A DNA stretch of 64,000 nucleotides. Origin: Zhihengliuella halotolerans. Its GTDB lineage: Bacteria; Actinomycetota; Actinomycetes; Actinomycetales; Micrococcaceae. A model generated the notes under the pieces. The model was not told the DNA's origin, did not search any database, and saw only the letters and a program-made list of their open reading frames with translations. The position numbers and the translations under genes were made by a program. Below, piece after piece: positions 16,511 to 26,698 of this stretch (positions within the stretch are counted from its first letter, which is position 1; each line of letters opens with the position of its first letter). Location of the stretch: the NCBI RefSeq assembly GCF_004217565.1, contig NZ_SHLA01000001.1:2418001-2482000 (forward strand), given 5' to 3'.

Positions 16511-17697
16511 GATTCTCGCTCCGCGGCGCCGGCGGCGACGTCGTCGTCCCCGGCCAGACCGAACGTGAAATCCGGATCCCAGCACATGACCGCCGAATCG
16601 CCGGCTTCGCCGGTGACCTGGCCCATGTTCTGCGTGAACGTGCCCACGATGCCCACTCCGGGCACATCGATGAGGTACTCGGTCGACACGCCCGTGAAGG
16701 AGGCGTCGACGATCGTGCCGTCGAGCCGGTTGTGCCCCTCAGGCACGGACTCCTCACCCGCGGTGAAGATGCGCATCTTCTCCGGGCGCACACCGAGCAC
16801 GACCTCACCCGAATCGGCGACGGCGCGGTCGGCGCGTAGGCGCTGCACGCCCCCGGCAGCCTCGACGAGCAGGTACTCGCCATCGCGGCCGACGACCTTC
16901 CCGCGCATGAGGTTCGACTTGCCGAGGAAGTTGGCGACGAACGCCGTCTTCGGCAGCTCGTAGAGCTCGCGCGGGGCGCCCATCTGCTCGATCCGGCCCT
17001 TGTTCATGACGGCCACGACGTCGGCCATGGTCATGGCCTCCTCCTGATCGTGGGTGACGTGCACGAACGTGAGCCCCAGCTCGGTCTGAATCTGCTTGAG
17101 CTCGACCTGCATCTGCCGGCGCAACTTCATGTCGAGGGCGCCGAGCGGCTCATCGAGCAGCAGGACCTGCGGGCGATTCACCACGGCGCGGGCCAGCGCA
17201 ACGCGCTGCTGCTGACCGCCCGAGAGCTGGGCGGGCTTCCGGTTGGCCAGGTGCGCGAGCTCGACGAGCTCGAGGGCCTCCTTGGCGCGGGCGACGGCGT
17301 CGGCCACCTTGCGCTGCTTGAGCCCGAACGCCACGTTGTCCAGCACGGTCATGTGCGGGAACAGCGCGTAGGACTGGAAGACCGTGTTGACCGGCCGCCG
17401 GTGCGAGGGCAGATCGGTGACGTCCTCGGTCCCGATGCGCAGCGTGCCCTCGGAGGGCTGCTCGAGCCCGGCGACGATGCGCAGGGTCGTGGACTTGCCG
17501 CAGCCGGAGGGGCCGAGGAGGGCGAAGAAGGAGCCGGAGGGGATCGTCAGCGACAGGTCGTCGACGGCGGTGAACGTCGCGAACCGCTTGCTCACGTTCT
17601 CGATGATCAGATCGGCTCCGCCGGTCGCCCCGGGGACGACGCCGGCGCGGCCGCCCCGCTCGTCGGCCGCTTCCGGCCTGGTTGCTTCGGTGCTCAT
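16507..17697 (-). CDS. potA: Spermidine/putrescine ABC transporter ATPase (PotA type)
   Basis: 396 residues. Walker A is GPSGCGKS, the Q-loop is FQSYALFPHM, the signature is LSGGQQQR and Walker B is LLLDEPLGALD, followed by the TOBE regulatory domain common to PotA (ending near GLAGDDD). It powers polyamine uptake. A GGGAGG ribosome-binding site selects the ATG at 17697; the frame opens 20 codons further upstream without such a site. It lies 62 bases after potD. Confidence 0.93.
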   Translation of the reverse strand: MSTEATRPEAADERGGRAGVVPGATGGADLIIENVSKRFATFTAVDDLSLTIPSGSFFALLGPSGCGKSTTLRIVAGLEQPSEGTLRIGTEDVTDLPSHRRPVNTVFQSYALFPHMTVLDNVAFGLKQRKVADAVARAKEALELVELAHLANRKPAQLSGGQQQRVALARAVVNRPQVLLLDEPLGALDMKLRRQMQVELKQIQTELGLTFVHVTHDQEEAMTMADVVAVMNKGRIEQMGAPRELYELPKTAFVANFLGKSNLMRGKVVGRDGEYLLVEAAGGVQRLRADRAVADSGEVVLGVRPEKMRIFTAGEESVPEGHNRLDGTIVDASFTGVSTEYLIDVPGVGIVGTFTQNMGQVTGEAGDSAVMCWDPDFTFGLAGDDDVAAGAAERES

Positions 17698-17759
17698 GTG
17701 GCCGCCTCCCGCGTCTTGGGTGTTCTGCTGGTTCAACGATTCCGGCGTCGTGATCACGC

Positions 17760-18995
17760 TCAGACTCCGATCGCCCCGGAGAAGATCGAGGAGAACTCGT
17801 TCTCCTCACCCGAGTCGAGGGTGCGGAAGATGCTGACGTTGGACAGGAACTCGTCGGTCGGGAAGATCAGCGGGTTGTCGACAAGCGACGGATCGATGCC
17901 CTCCATGGCCTCGCGCGCGCCTTCGACGGGGCAGATGTAGTTCACGTACGCGGCGACGGTCGCGGCGACCTCGGGGTCGTAGTAGTAGTTCATGAGCTGC
18001 TCCGCGTTGGACTTGTGCGTGGCCCCGATCGGAACCAGCATGTTGTCGCTCCAGAGCGTTCCGCCGGCCTCCGGGATGGCGAACTCCCACTTGTCGCCCT
18101 CCTCGAAGTTGAGCTGGGTGATGTCGCCGGACCAGCCGATGACGGCCAGCGCGTCCTCAGAGACCAGGTCCTCCTTGTAGGAGTTGCCCTTGACCTGCCG
18201 GATCTGCCCGTTGGCGATCTGCTCGGCCAGCACGTCCGCGGCATTGCCGAACTCGTCGGCGCCCCAGTCGCCCGAGATGTCGACGCCCTGCTCGAGCATG
18301 AGCAGGCCCATGGTGTCGCGCATCTCGTCGAGGACCGCCACGCGGCCCTTGAGCTCGGGCTTCCACAGGTCGGAGACCGAGGCCAGCCCGCCGGGGACCT
18401 TCTCCTTGTTCCAGGCGATGCCGGCGAAGCCGGACTGCCAGGTCAGGGAGTGCGTCCGGCCCGGATCGAAGTCGACGTCCTTCAGGTTGGCCAGCAGGTT
18501 CTCGGCATTGGGGATGTTGGCCCGATCGAGTTCCTGCGTGTAGCCCTGCCGGATGAGGCGCGAGGCCATGTAGTCGGTCAGGGTCACGATGTCCTGTCCG
18601 ATGTCCTGGCCGCGGGAGAGCTGCGCCTGGACCTTGCCGTAGTAGGAGTCGTTGCCGTCGACGTCTTCGGAGTAGTTGACCTTGATCCCGGAATCGTCCA
18701 TGAACGCCTCGAGGCTCGGGTACTTCTTCGTCGCGTCGTCGTAGTCGAGGTAGAGCGTCCAGTTGGCCCAGTTGACCACGGCCTCGTCGGCGGAGACGTC
18801 TTCGGCCGGAGTCAGCGCGGCGGCGGAACCACTAGAGCCGGCACCCGTGCCGGAGGTGCCGCAGGCGGCCAGGAGTCCGGCGAGGCCGAGGCCGCCCGCT
18901 CCTCCCAGGAGACGACGGCGGCTCACCTGCGCGGAGATGAGGCTCTGCAGTCGCGGGTCGGCTGGCTTGCGGCGGCGATTGGCGTTCGGTGCCAT
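17760..18995 (-). CDS. potD: Polyamine-binding lipoprotein (PotD type), Tat-like signal
   Basis: 411 residues. The N-terminus has a twin-arginine-like SRRRLLGG and, further on, a lipobox LLAAC, so it is probably exported folded by Tat and then lipidated. The mature part matches PotD/PotF solute-binding proteins (VVNWANWTLYLDYD, IVTLTDYMASRL, AVIGWSGDI). It binds putrescine or spermidine. GAGGAG is present 10 bases before the ATG. It is the first gene of potDABC and divergent from an Lrp regulator and putrescine-degrading enzymes, which supports putrescine as cargo. Confidence 0.9.
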   Translation of the reverse strand: MAPNANRRRKPADPRLQSLISAQVSRRRLLGGAGGLGLAGLLAACGTSGTGAGSSGSAAALTPAEDVSADEAVVNWANWTLYLDYDDATKKYPSLEAFMDDSGIKVNYSEDVDGNDSYYGKVQAQLSRGQDIGQDIVTLTDYMASRLIRQGYTQELDRANIPNAENLLANLKDVDFDPGRTHSLTWQSGFAGIAWNKEKVPGGLASVSDLWKPELKGRVAVLDEMRDTMGLLMLEQGVDISGDWGADEFGNAADVLAEQIANGQIRQVKGNSYKEDLVSEDALAVIGWSGDITQLNFEEGDKWEFAIPEAGGTLWSDNMLVPIGATHKSNAEQLMNYYYDPEVAATVAAYVNYICPVEGAREAMEGIDPSLVDNPLIFPTDEFLSNVSIFRTLDSGEENEFSSIFSGAIGV

Positions 18996-19101
18996 GATGC
19001 GGCTCCTCTGTAATACGTAGTTGCGGTGCAATGTGACGTGACACACATCATGCCAGCACCCCGCTCTGAGGACAAGGGTTTCGCTCGTAAACTTTGTATT
19101 T

Positions 19102-19120
19102 CACGACTGATTCAGTCGTG
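19102..19120. promoter_or_regulatory. 19-bp palindrome between potD and the Lrp gene
   Basis: Perfect inverted repeat with 9-bp arms, CACGACTGA-t-TCAGTCGTG, in the 274-base divergent region 18996-19269. It is a strong candidate operator for the adjacent Lrp regulator and could control both potDABC and the catabolic genes. Confidence 0.6.
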
Positions 19121-19269
19121 TATCTGGGATTAACTATCGTTTTCCCTTCCCAAACGGCCTCGTCAGTGCTTATGGTCGGTACATGAACCTCGACGGCCGG
19201 CAGGCCCGCCCGGTGCGACCACCGCGGCGTCCGCGCCCGCCGTCGAACTGACGAGAAGGTGATAAAGAC

Positions 19270-19749
19270 GTGAATCGCGACGCCACGCAGTCCCACGCCG
19301 AGCTCCTGGTCCAGGACGGGATCTCCCGCGCCATCATCGAGGAGCTCCAGCGCAACGGCCGGCAGTCCTACGCCGCCGTAGCCAAAGAGGTCGGGCTGAG
19401 CGAGGCCGCGGTACGACAGCGAATCCAGAAACTCATCGAAGCGCAGGTCATGAAGATCGTCGCCGTCACGGACCCGATGCAGCTGGGCTTCACGCGGCAG
19501 GCCATGGTCCTCATCCGGAGCCACGGCGATCTCACGGCCACCGCGGACCGCGTCGCAGAACTGCCCAACGTGGACTACTGCGTCGTCACCGCCGGCCGTA
19601 CCGACATCCTCGCCGAGGTCGTCTGCACGGACGACGAGGACCTGCTCGAAACCATCAACACCATCCGACAGATCGAGGGCGTCGCGTCATCGGAGACGCT
19701 GACGTACCTCTCCCTCCGCAAACAGGAATACGACTGGGGTACCAAATGA
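19270..19749 (+). CDS. Lrp/AsnC-family transcriptional regulator
   Basis: 159 residues. The N-terminal winged helix-turn-helix (SYAAVAKEVGLSEAAVRQRI) is followed by an Lrp ligand-binding (RAM) domain. The start is GTG with AGAAGG upstream. It overlaps the aminotransferase gene by four bases (ATGA), and a 19-bp palindrome lies upstream. Context suggests it senses putrescine or an amino-acid product and controls the polyamine locus. Confidence 0.92.
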   Translation: MNRDATQSHAELLVQDGISRAIIEELQRNGRQSYAAVAKEVGLSEAAVRQRIQKLIEAQVMKIVAVTDPMQLGFTRQAMVLIRSHGDLTATADRVAELPNVDYCVVTAGRTDILAEVVCTDDEDLLETINTIRQIEGVASSETLTYLSLRKQEYDWGTK

Positions 19750-21149
19750 CCATCGCAGACACTGCCACCAACACCACTCCACGCGGGACCAACCGCCAGC
19801 AGGCCGCTCGCGACCATCTCTGGATGCACTTCGCCAAGCACTCCCCGCTCATCGAAGGCGGGTCCGTGCCGACGATCGTGCGCGGCGAGGGCCACCATGT
19901 CTTCGACGACAGCGGCCGACGCTACATCGACGGACTGGCCGGGCTGTTCGTCGCCCAGGTCGGCCACGGCCGCGAGGAGCTCGCCGAGGCCGCGCGCAAG
20001 CAGGCGGAGAAGCTGGCCTTCTTCCCGCTGTGGTCCTACGCGCACGAGCCCGCGATCGATCTCGCCGAACGCCTGGCGAACTACGCGCCCGGGGACCTGA
20101 ACCGCGTCTTCTTCACGACTGGCGGCGGCGAGGCCGTCGAGTCGGCCTTCAAGCTGGCCAAGCAGTACCACAAGCTCACCGGCAACCCCGGCAAGTACAA
20201 GGTCATCTCCCGCGCACTCGCCTACCACGGCACCCCGCAGGGCGCCCTGGCCATCACCTCGCTCCCGGGCATGAAGACGCCGTTCGAGCCGCTCGTCCCC
20301 GGCACGTTCCGCGTCCCGAACACCAACCACTACCGCGGCCCCGAGCAGTTCGCCGACGACGAGGAGGCGTTCGGCCTCTGGGCGGCCGAGCGCGTGCGCG
20401 AGGCGATCGAGTTCGAGGGCCCCGAGTCCGTGGCAGCCGTGTTCATGGAGCCGGTCCAGAACGCCGGCGGCTGCTTCACGCCCCCGCCCGGCTACTTCCA
20501 GCGTGTGCGCGAGATCTGCGACGAGCACAACGTGCTCATGGTCTCCGACGAGGTCATCTGCGCCTTCGGCCGCATCGGCTCGATGTTCGCGTGCGAGGAC
20601 TTCGGCTACACGCCGGACATCATCACGTGTGCCAAGGGCATGACGAGCGGCTACTCGCCGATCGGCGCGATGATCGCTTCCGACCGCCTCTTCGAGCCGT
20701 TCTCCAAGGGCGACACGACGTTCCTGCACGGCTACACGTTCGGCGGGCACCCGGTCTCGGCCGCCGTCGCGATGGCCAACCTGGACATCATGGAGCGCGA
20801 GGGCCTGAACCAGCGCGTTAAGGACAACGGCCCCGCCTTCAAGGCCACGCTCTCGAAGCTCAACGACCTGCCGATCGTCGGCGACGTGCGCGGCACCGGC
20901 TACTTCTACGGCATCGAGCTGGTCAAGGACAAGAAGACCAAGGAGACCTTTAACGAGGCCGAGTCGGAGCACCTGCTCGCCGGGTTCCTCTCCCACGCGC
21001 TCTTCGACGCCGGACTGTACTGCCGCGCCGACGACCGCGGCGACCCCGTCATCCAGCTCGCGCCGCCGCTGACGATCGGCCAGCCGCAGTTCGACGAGAT
21101 CGAGCAGATCCTGCGCGGCGTGCTCACCGAAGCCTGGGCACGGTTGTAG
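19746..21149 (+). CDS. Class III aminotransferase, probable putrescine (diamine) transaminase
   Basis: 467 residues, PLP-dependent. It matches the SpuC / putrescine-pyruvate and omega-amino-acid aminotransferase group: WMHFAKHS, the GGGEAVESAFKLAKQYH segment, the DEVICAFGRIG motif with the PLP-contacting Asp, and the active-site lysine in the TCAKGMTSGYSPIGA region. It would convert putrescine to 4-aminobutanal. Polyamine uptake genes and succinate-semialdehyde dehydrogenase nearby support this over beta-alanine use. It is cotranslated with the Lrp gene. Confidence 0.87.
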   Translation: MTIADTATNTTPRGTNRQQAARDHLWMHFAKHSPLIEGGSVPTIVRGEGHHVFDDSGRRYIDGLAGLFVAQVGHGREELAEAARKQAEKLAFFPLWSYAHEPAIDLAERLANYAPGDLNRVFFTTGGGEAVESAFKLAKQYHKLTGNPGKYKVISRALAYHGTPQGALAITSLPGMKTPFEPLVPGTFRVPNTNHYRGPEQFADDEEAFGLWAAERVREAIEFEGPESVAAVFMEPVQNAGGCFTPPPGYFQRVREICDEHNVLMVSDEVICAFGRIGSMFACEDFGYTPDIITCAKGMTSGYSPIGAMIASDRLFEPFSKGDTTFLHGYTFGGHPVSAAVAMANLDIMEREGLNQRVKDNGPAFKATLSKLNDLPIVGDVRGTGYFYGIELVKDKKTKETFNEAESEHLLAGFLSHALFDAGLYCRADDRGDPVIQLAPPLTIGQPQFDEIEQILRGVLTEAWARL

Positions 21150-21156
21150 GCCTGCC

Positions 21157-22719
21157 GTGACCGTGACTTCGGAACACGACGACGTCGCCCGCGCCTCGCG
21201 CGCGCCCCGCACCGGGGTGCGCGCGAGGCTGGGCGGCTGGCTGCGCGGGCCGCACGTGACCGCGTTCGACGCCGCCGAGCGGGACGTGCCGGCCGCGGTG
21301 GCCGAGCGCAATCTGGCCGGCGCGCGCGAGGACGTCTACTGGTGGGACACGGCCGAGGCGCCCGACGCGCTGCCGGGCTTCGGTAAGCCCGGTGCCATGG
21401 CGTCCCCGGCGGCGAACACGGCGGACCTCGCCGTCGTCGGCGGCGGTTACACGGGCCTCTGGGCCGCGCTCATGGCCAAGGAGCGCGACCCGGAGAAGGA
21501 CGTGCTGCTGCTGGAGGGGCACCGCTGCGGCTGGGCGGCCTCCGGACGCAACGGCGGGTTCCTCGAACCATCGCTGACGCATGGCGAGTCCAACGGCGAA
21601 CAGCACGCGCCGGCGGAGAACGCCCGGCTCGCCGAGCTCGGCGCGATCAACGCACGCGAGATCGCCGAGACGATCGAGCGCTACGGGATCGACGCCGACT
21701 ACCAGCCCACGGGCGAGCTGATCCTCGCCTCCGAACCGCATCAGGTCGACGAACTGGCGGCCGAGGCCGCCGCGACCGGGGGCGAGCTGCTCACGGGCGG
21801 AGCCCTGCGCTCCCGGCTCGACACGCCGCTCTACCGGGCGGGGCTCTTCGACCCGGACGGGTCGGCGATCGTGCACCCGACCCGGCTGGCCTGGGGGCTG
21901 CGGCGCGCCGCGCTCGAGGCGGGCGTGCGGATCGTCGAGCACACGCCGGTGCGCGCGCTCGAGGCCTCGACGGGGCGGGGGAACCAGCCGGTGCGGCTGC
22001 GCACGGACGGGGGCGACGTCGTCGCACGCCAGGTGGTGCTGGCCACCAACGTCTTCCCCGCGCTGATCAAGCGGCTGCGCTGGTACACGGTCCCGGTCTA
22101 CGACCACGCGATCGTGACCGAGCCGCTGACTCCGGAGCAGGAAGCGTCGATCGGGTGGGCGGGGCGCGAAGGACTGGCGGACATGAACAGCCGGTTCCAC
22201 TACATCCGCCCGATCGACACCCCGGAGGGCCTGCGCATCCTGGTCGGCGGGTACGACGCGCTCTACCACTTCGGCCGGAACATGAGCGAGCGGTACGAGC
22301 ACTCACCGGAGACCGCGCGGCGGCTGGCTCAGCACTTCGCGGCGATCTTCCCGCAGCTTTCCGACGTGCGGTTCTCGCACAGCTGGGGCGGGGCGATCGA
22401 CACGTGCAGCCGGTTCTTCAGCTTCTTCGACCTGTCCCACGGGGGCCGGGTCGCGTCGGCGGCCGGGTTCACGGGCCTCGGCGTGGCGGCGACGCGCTTC
22501 GCGGCGAACGTCATGCTGGATCAGCTCTCGGGCGAGCGCACCGAGCTCACGGAGCTGGAGATCGTGAAGAAGAAACCGCTGCCGTTCCCGCCGGAACCGC
22601 TGGCCTGGCTGGGCGTGAAGGCCACCACGGCCGCCATGATCCGCTCCGATCGGAACAAGGGCCGGCGCGGGCTCTGGCTGCGCACGATGGACAAGGTCGG
22701 GATGGGTTTCGACTCCTGA
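21157..22719 (+). CDS. FAD-dependent amine oxidoreductase (DAO family, PuuB-like)
   Basis: 520 residues. The FAD-binding GGGYTGLWAA motif lies near residues 93-102, followed by RNGGFLEPS and a C-terminal GFTGLGVAATRFAAN segment, as in gamma-glutamylputrescine oxidase and related DAO-fold enzymes. It is 7 bases after the aminotransferase and is the last gene of the Lrp-aminotransferase-oxidase operon. No gamma-glutamylputrescine synthetase is in the window, so the substrate may be another polyamine derivative. The N-terminal 60 residues precede the Rossmann fold and are unusual in length. Confidence 0.82.
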   Translation: MTVTSEHDDVARASRAPRTGVRARLGGWLRGPHVTAFDAAERDVPAAVAERNLAGAREDVYWWDTAEAPDALPGFGKPGAMASPAANTADLAVVGGGYTGLWAALMAKERDPEKDVLLLEGHRCGWAASGRNGGFLEPSLTHGESNGEQHAPAENARLAELGAINAREIAETIERYGIDADYQPTGELILASEPHQVDELAAEAAATGGELLTGGALRSRLDTPLYRAGLFDPDGSAIVHPTRLAWGLRRAALEAGVRIVEHTPVRALEASTGRGNQPVRLRTDGGDVVARQVVLATNVFPALIKRLRWYTVPVYDHAIVTEPLTPEQEASIGWAGREGLADMNSRFHYIRPIDTPEGLRILVGGYDALYHFGRNMSERYEHSPETARRLAQHFAAIFPQLSDVRFSHSWGGAIDTCSRFFSFFDLSHGGRVASAAGFTGLGVAATRFAANVMLDQLSGERTELTELEIVKKKPLPFPPEPLAWLGVKATTAAMIRSDRNKGRRGLWLRTMDKVGMGFDS

Positions 22720-22725
22720 GACGCG

Positions 22726-22771
22726 GCGTGCGGCGGCCCCACCGGAGTCTTCCGGCGGGGCCGTCGCACGC
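22726..22771 (+). terminator. Terminator after the oxidoreductase
   Basis: A 20-bp stem (two mismatches) with a 6-base loop starts 7 bases after the stop codon; arms are 22726-22745 and 22752-22771. Confidence 0.75.
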
Positions 22772-23033
22772 AGTTAATCCGCGGTTCAGCCCGCCGCTTC
22801 CTCGCCCCGCTAGCGTGGCCTGAGACGCCGGGTTGAGCGCTCCCGAAGATCTGCGACCGTGTCGTTTCGGCCGGCGTCGTCCCGTATGGGATGCTTTTCC
22901 TCTGCCACGACGAGGTGGCGTTCTCCTTCCGGGCCGTTGTGCGCCCGCCGGGCGGGCGCGTCGAGCTTCGCCGGGCGTGATTCCACACCAGGTCCGGCCC
23001 CGGCCGCGCCGCAACCGCAGGAAGGATTGAGAG
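22772..23033 (+). other. Long untranslated stretch before a hypothetical gene
   Basis: No convincing gene is seen here. A TAGCGT hexamer at 22811-22816 could be a -10 element; transcription from it would give a leader of about 210 bases before the ATG at 23034. Short GC-rich inverted repeats (for example around 22948-22962) are present, but no known riboswitch pattern was recognised. Confidence 0.3.
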
Positions 23034-23528
23034 ATGACCGAAGTGGTCCTCGAGACGATGATCGGCGAGTCCGATGCCCAGAGACTGGTGCGCACGAAGG
23101 CCCCGTCCTTCCGGCTGGTGCGCTCGGAGCTGACGTACCGCCCCTACAGCGGTTTCGTGCACCGCCTCGACCTTCCGCGGGGCCGCTCCCGCCGGGTCCA
23201 CACGCTTGTCGACCGCTTCAACGGCAAGGCCTCCGTGACCGGCCCGTGGCAGACCGCCGCAGCCCTGGATCCTCGCGGCCGCAGGCTCGATGAGCCCCAG
23301 TGGGGCTCGCTCTCCTTCGCGGAGGCCCGCCGACGGGCACTGAAGGCCCTCGCCGCTGCAGCCCCGCCCCGGCAGGCACCCGCCGCTTCCTCGCGACCGG
23401 TCGACGAGCGCCTCGGGCACCCCACGGTATGGAAGCCGGGCTGGGTGCTCGACGGCGTCGTCGGCGGCCGCGACGTGCGGATCTTCGTGGACGCCGTCGA
23501 CGGCCATTCGGTGGTCGACGACGCCTGA
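23034..23528 (+). CDS. Hypothetical protein
   Basis: 164 residues with no family recognised. GGAAGG precedes the ATG at a good distance. The protein is soluble and basic in its first half (repeated Arg, FRLVRSELTYRPYSGFVHRLDLPRGRSRR) and ends with a short conserved-looking segment WVLDGVVGGRDVRIFVDAVDG. The central region is Ala/Pro-rich. It stands alone between two terminators. Confidence 0.6.
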   Translation: MTEVVLETMIGESDAQRLVRTKAPSFRLVRSELTYRPYSGFVHRLDLPRGRSRRVHTLVDRFNGKASVTGPWQTAAALDPRGRRLDEPQWGSLSFAEARRRALKALAAAAPPRQAPAASSRPVDERLGHPTVWKPGWVLDGVVGGRDVRIFVDAVDGHSVVDDA

Positions 23529-23553
23529 GGCGCACGCGCCCGGCGGCGACGCA

Positions 23554-23622
23554 GAAAAGCCTGAGCTACTGACGTGAGCCGGAGGATGATCTCTAGGCTC
23601 AGGTCTGCAACTCAGGCTTTTC
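23554..23622. terminator. Nested hairpin between convergent genes
   Basis: The outer 12-bp arms GAAAAGCCTGAG and CTCAGGCTTTTC (23554-23565, 23611-23622) enclose an inner TGAGCC/GGCTCA pair. The A-rich left flank and T-rich right flank suit termination from both sides, serving the hypothetical gene and gabD. Confidence 0.65.
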
Positions 23623-23634
23623 CGTCGGAACGGA

Positions 23635-25026
<1,392 letters not shown>

Positions 25027-25108
25027 GAGAGTTCCTTTCTCGCTGCTGGGGGCCGGCCCGGGCGGGTACTGCGCCGCCCCCTTGCCATCCGGGGTGGCCG
25101 GGCCACTA

Positions 25109-25127
25109 AAATGAAGCCTATTCATTT
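25109..25127. promoter_or_regulatory. TetR-type operator palindrome
   Basis: Perfect 7-bp arms AAATGAA-gccta-TTCATTT in the gabD/TetR divergent region. The arms resemble the short symmetric sites bound by TetR dimers. Confidence 0.6.
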
Positions 25128-25161
25128 ACTGATACGAATGTACCGTGTCCACCGGCCGCTT

Positions 25162-25175
25162 GTGAACCCGTTCAC
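25162..25175. promoter_or_regulatory. Second palindrome next to the TetR gene
   Basis: GTGAAC-cc-GTTCAC, 20 bases before the TetR start codon; a possible autoregulatory site. Confidence 0.4.
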
Positions 25176-25194
25176 GCCATCGTAGGGAGTTTTA

Positions 25195-25896
25195 ATGACG
25201 CCGTCGAAGGATTCGCCGCGACCCGCCGGGGCGGGGCGGGCGCCCGGCGTCGAGCCTGCGCGCCGGGCCGGGCGCCCGACGACGGCGGTGCTCACCCCGG
25301 CGGGCATCACCGCCGCTGCGATCCGGCTGATCGAGGTGCAGGGCGCCGAGTTCAGCATGACGGCGCTCGGGCGCGCGCTCGGCGTCGCCCCGTCGGCCCT
25401 CTACAACCACGTGGCCGGGCGTGACGGGCTGCTCACACTCGTCCAGGACGAGCTCATGGGCCACGTGGACGTCTCCGGGTTCGGCACGAGCCACGTCGTC
25501 GTGGCACTGCGCCGCTGGGCGGAGAGCTACCGGCAGGTCTTCGCCCGGCACGAGGCGATGGTGCCGATCATCGCGGTCCTGCCGGTCACCGGCTCCCCGC
25601 GCACGGTGGACATGTACGAGCTCGTCGCCGAGCATCTCATCGCCGCGGGATTCCCGGCGGCCGACGTCATGCCCACGATCGTCGCGTTCGAATCCCTCGT
25701 CTTCGGCTCGGCGATGGATACCAACGCCCCCGAGACGATCTTCGACACCTCCGGGCATCCCCGGCCCACTCCGTCCTTCGACGAGGCGCGCCGGGCCCAG
25801 GCCGCCACGGGCACGCCTTCTGCGGACGCGAGCTTCGACTGGGGGCTGGAACGGCTCCTCGCCGGCGTCGAGGCAGGCCTGCCGAGCGAGGCCTGA
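25195..25896 (+). CDS. TetR-family transcriptional regulator
   Basis: 233 residues. The helix-turn-helix (FSMTALGRALGVAPSALYNHVAGRDGLL) begins near residue 53, after an unusually long Pro/Arg-rich N-terminal tail of about 45 residues. The C-terminal ligand domain is of the TetR_C (tetracycline-repressor C) kind. It is divergent from gabD with two palindromes between, so it probably controls gabD and itself. The ligand is unknown. Confidence 0.88.
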   Translation: MTPSKDSPRPAGAGRAPGVEPARRAGRPTTAVLTPAGITAAAIRLIEVQGAEFSMTALGRALGVAPSALYNHVAGRDGLLTLVQDELMGHVDVSGFGTSHVVVALRRWAESYRQVFARHEAMVPIIAVLPVTGSPRTVDMYELVAEHLIAAGFPAADVMPTIVAFESLVFGSAMDTNAPETIFDTSGHPRPTPSFDEARRAQAATGTPSADASFDWGLERLLAGVEAGLPSEA

Positions 25897-26046
25897 TCCC
25901 GCCAGCTCCGGGCGATCCCCCAGGCCGGCCTCAGGGTCAGCCCCTCCCCCGGGATGAGCCGCGCGTCACCGGCACGACCGGCGGGCTGACAACCGGAGCC
26001 CGGCATTCGAGCCCACCGGAGGACGCGCACACCCGGTGCGCTTCCA

Positions 26047-26052
26047 TAGCGT
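26047..26052 (+). promoter_or_regulatory. -10 element for a leaderless lipoprotein gene
   Basis: TAGCGT, then 6 bases, then the ATG at 26059. Confidence 0.45.
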
Positions 26053-26058
26053 TGAGGC

Positions 26059-26676
26059 ATGATGAAAAACCAGTCCTCGACCCAGACCACCACCGCTTCC
26101 GACATCAGCGCCCGCGCCGCCCACCCCGCCGGCACGGGCCGGCGTCGTCCGCGCCGAGTGCTGCCGCTGCTCGCGCTGGCGGCCGTCCTGCCGCTCGCGC
26201 TTTCGGCGTGCGGATCGTTCGATCTGAACGACAAGTACGACGACGCCGCCTCCAAGACAGCCCCCACGAGCGAGGAGGGCAAGTCCGACGGGCTGCTCGC
26301 CGGCTGGGTCCCGGACGGCGGCACCGACGTGAAGGTCGAACAGCGCTCCACCGGCCACGAACGGCTCATGACCATGGCGTACGACGGCGACCTGCCCAAC
26401 ACGTGCGCCGCGATCGCGACCGCGGGTGAGCCGACCGACGCCGAGCTCGAGGCCAGCTACGGCACCGACAACCGCGTGAAGGACATTGACCTCGCGGACC
26501 TGGACACGAAGCCGACGCTGACCGCCGACTGGTGGCCCGCCGGTCAGGAAGCCAAGACGACCCACTTGTGCGGACGCTGGTGGGTGTCGCAGGAGGACGG
26601 CAACCTCTACGCGTTCGCGCCGGACGCCCGCCAGATCAGCGACAAGGTCAGGAGCGAGCAGGCGGCCGCCGAGTAG
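26059..26676 (+). CDS. Hypothetical lipoprotein
   Basis: 205 residues with no family recognised. An unusually long N-terminal region of about 35 residues with an Arg-rich patch (GRRRPRRVL) precedes the hydrophobic stretch and the lipobox LALSAC, so the mature lipoprotein starts at the Cys near residue 51. The mature part is acidic and carries two Cys residues (NTCAA, HLCGRWW) that could form a disulfide. It is convergent with the molybdopterin oxidoreductase gene. Confidence 0.65.
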   Translation: MMKNQSSTQTTTASDISARAAHPAGTGRRRPRRVLPLLALAAVLPLALSACGSFDLNDKYDDAASKTAPTSEEGKSDGLLAGWVPDGGTDVKVEQRSTGHERLMTMAYDGDLPNTCAAIATAGEPTDAELEASYGTDNRVKDIDLADLDTKPTLTADWWPAGQEAKTTHLCGRWWVSQEDGNLYAFAPDARQISDKVRSEQAAAE

Positions 26677-26698
26677 CCCGAGCCGGCGTCGGTCCGGG

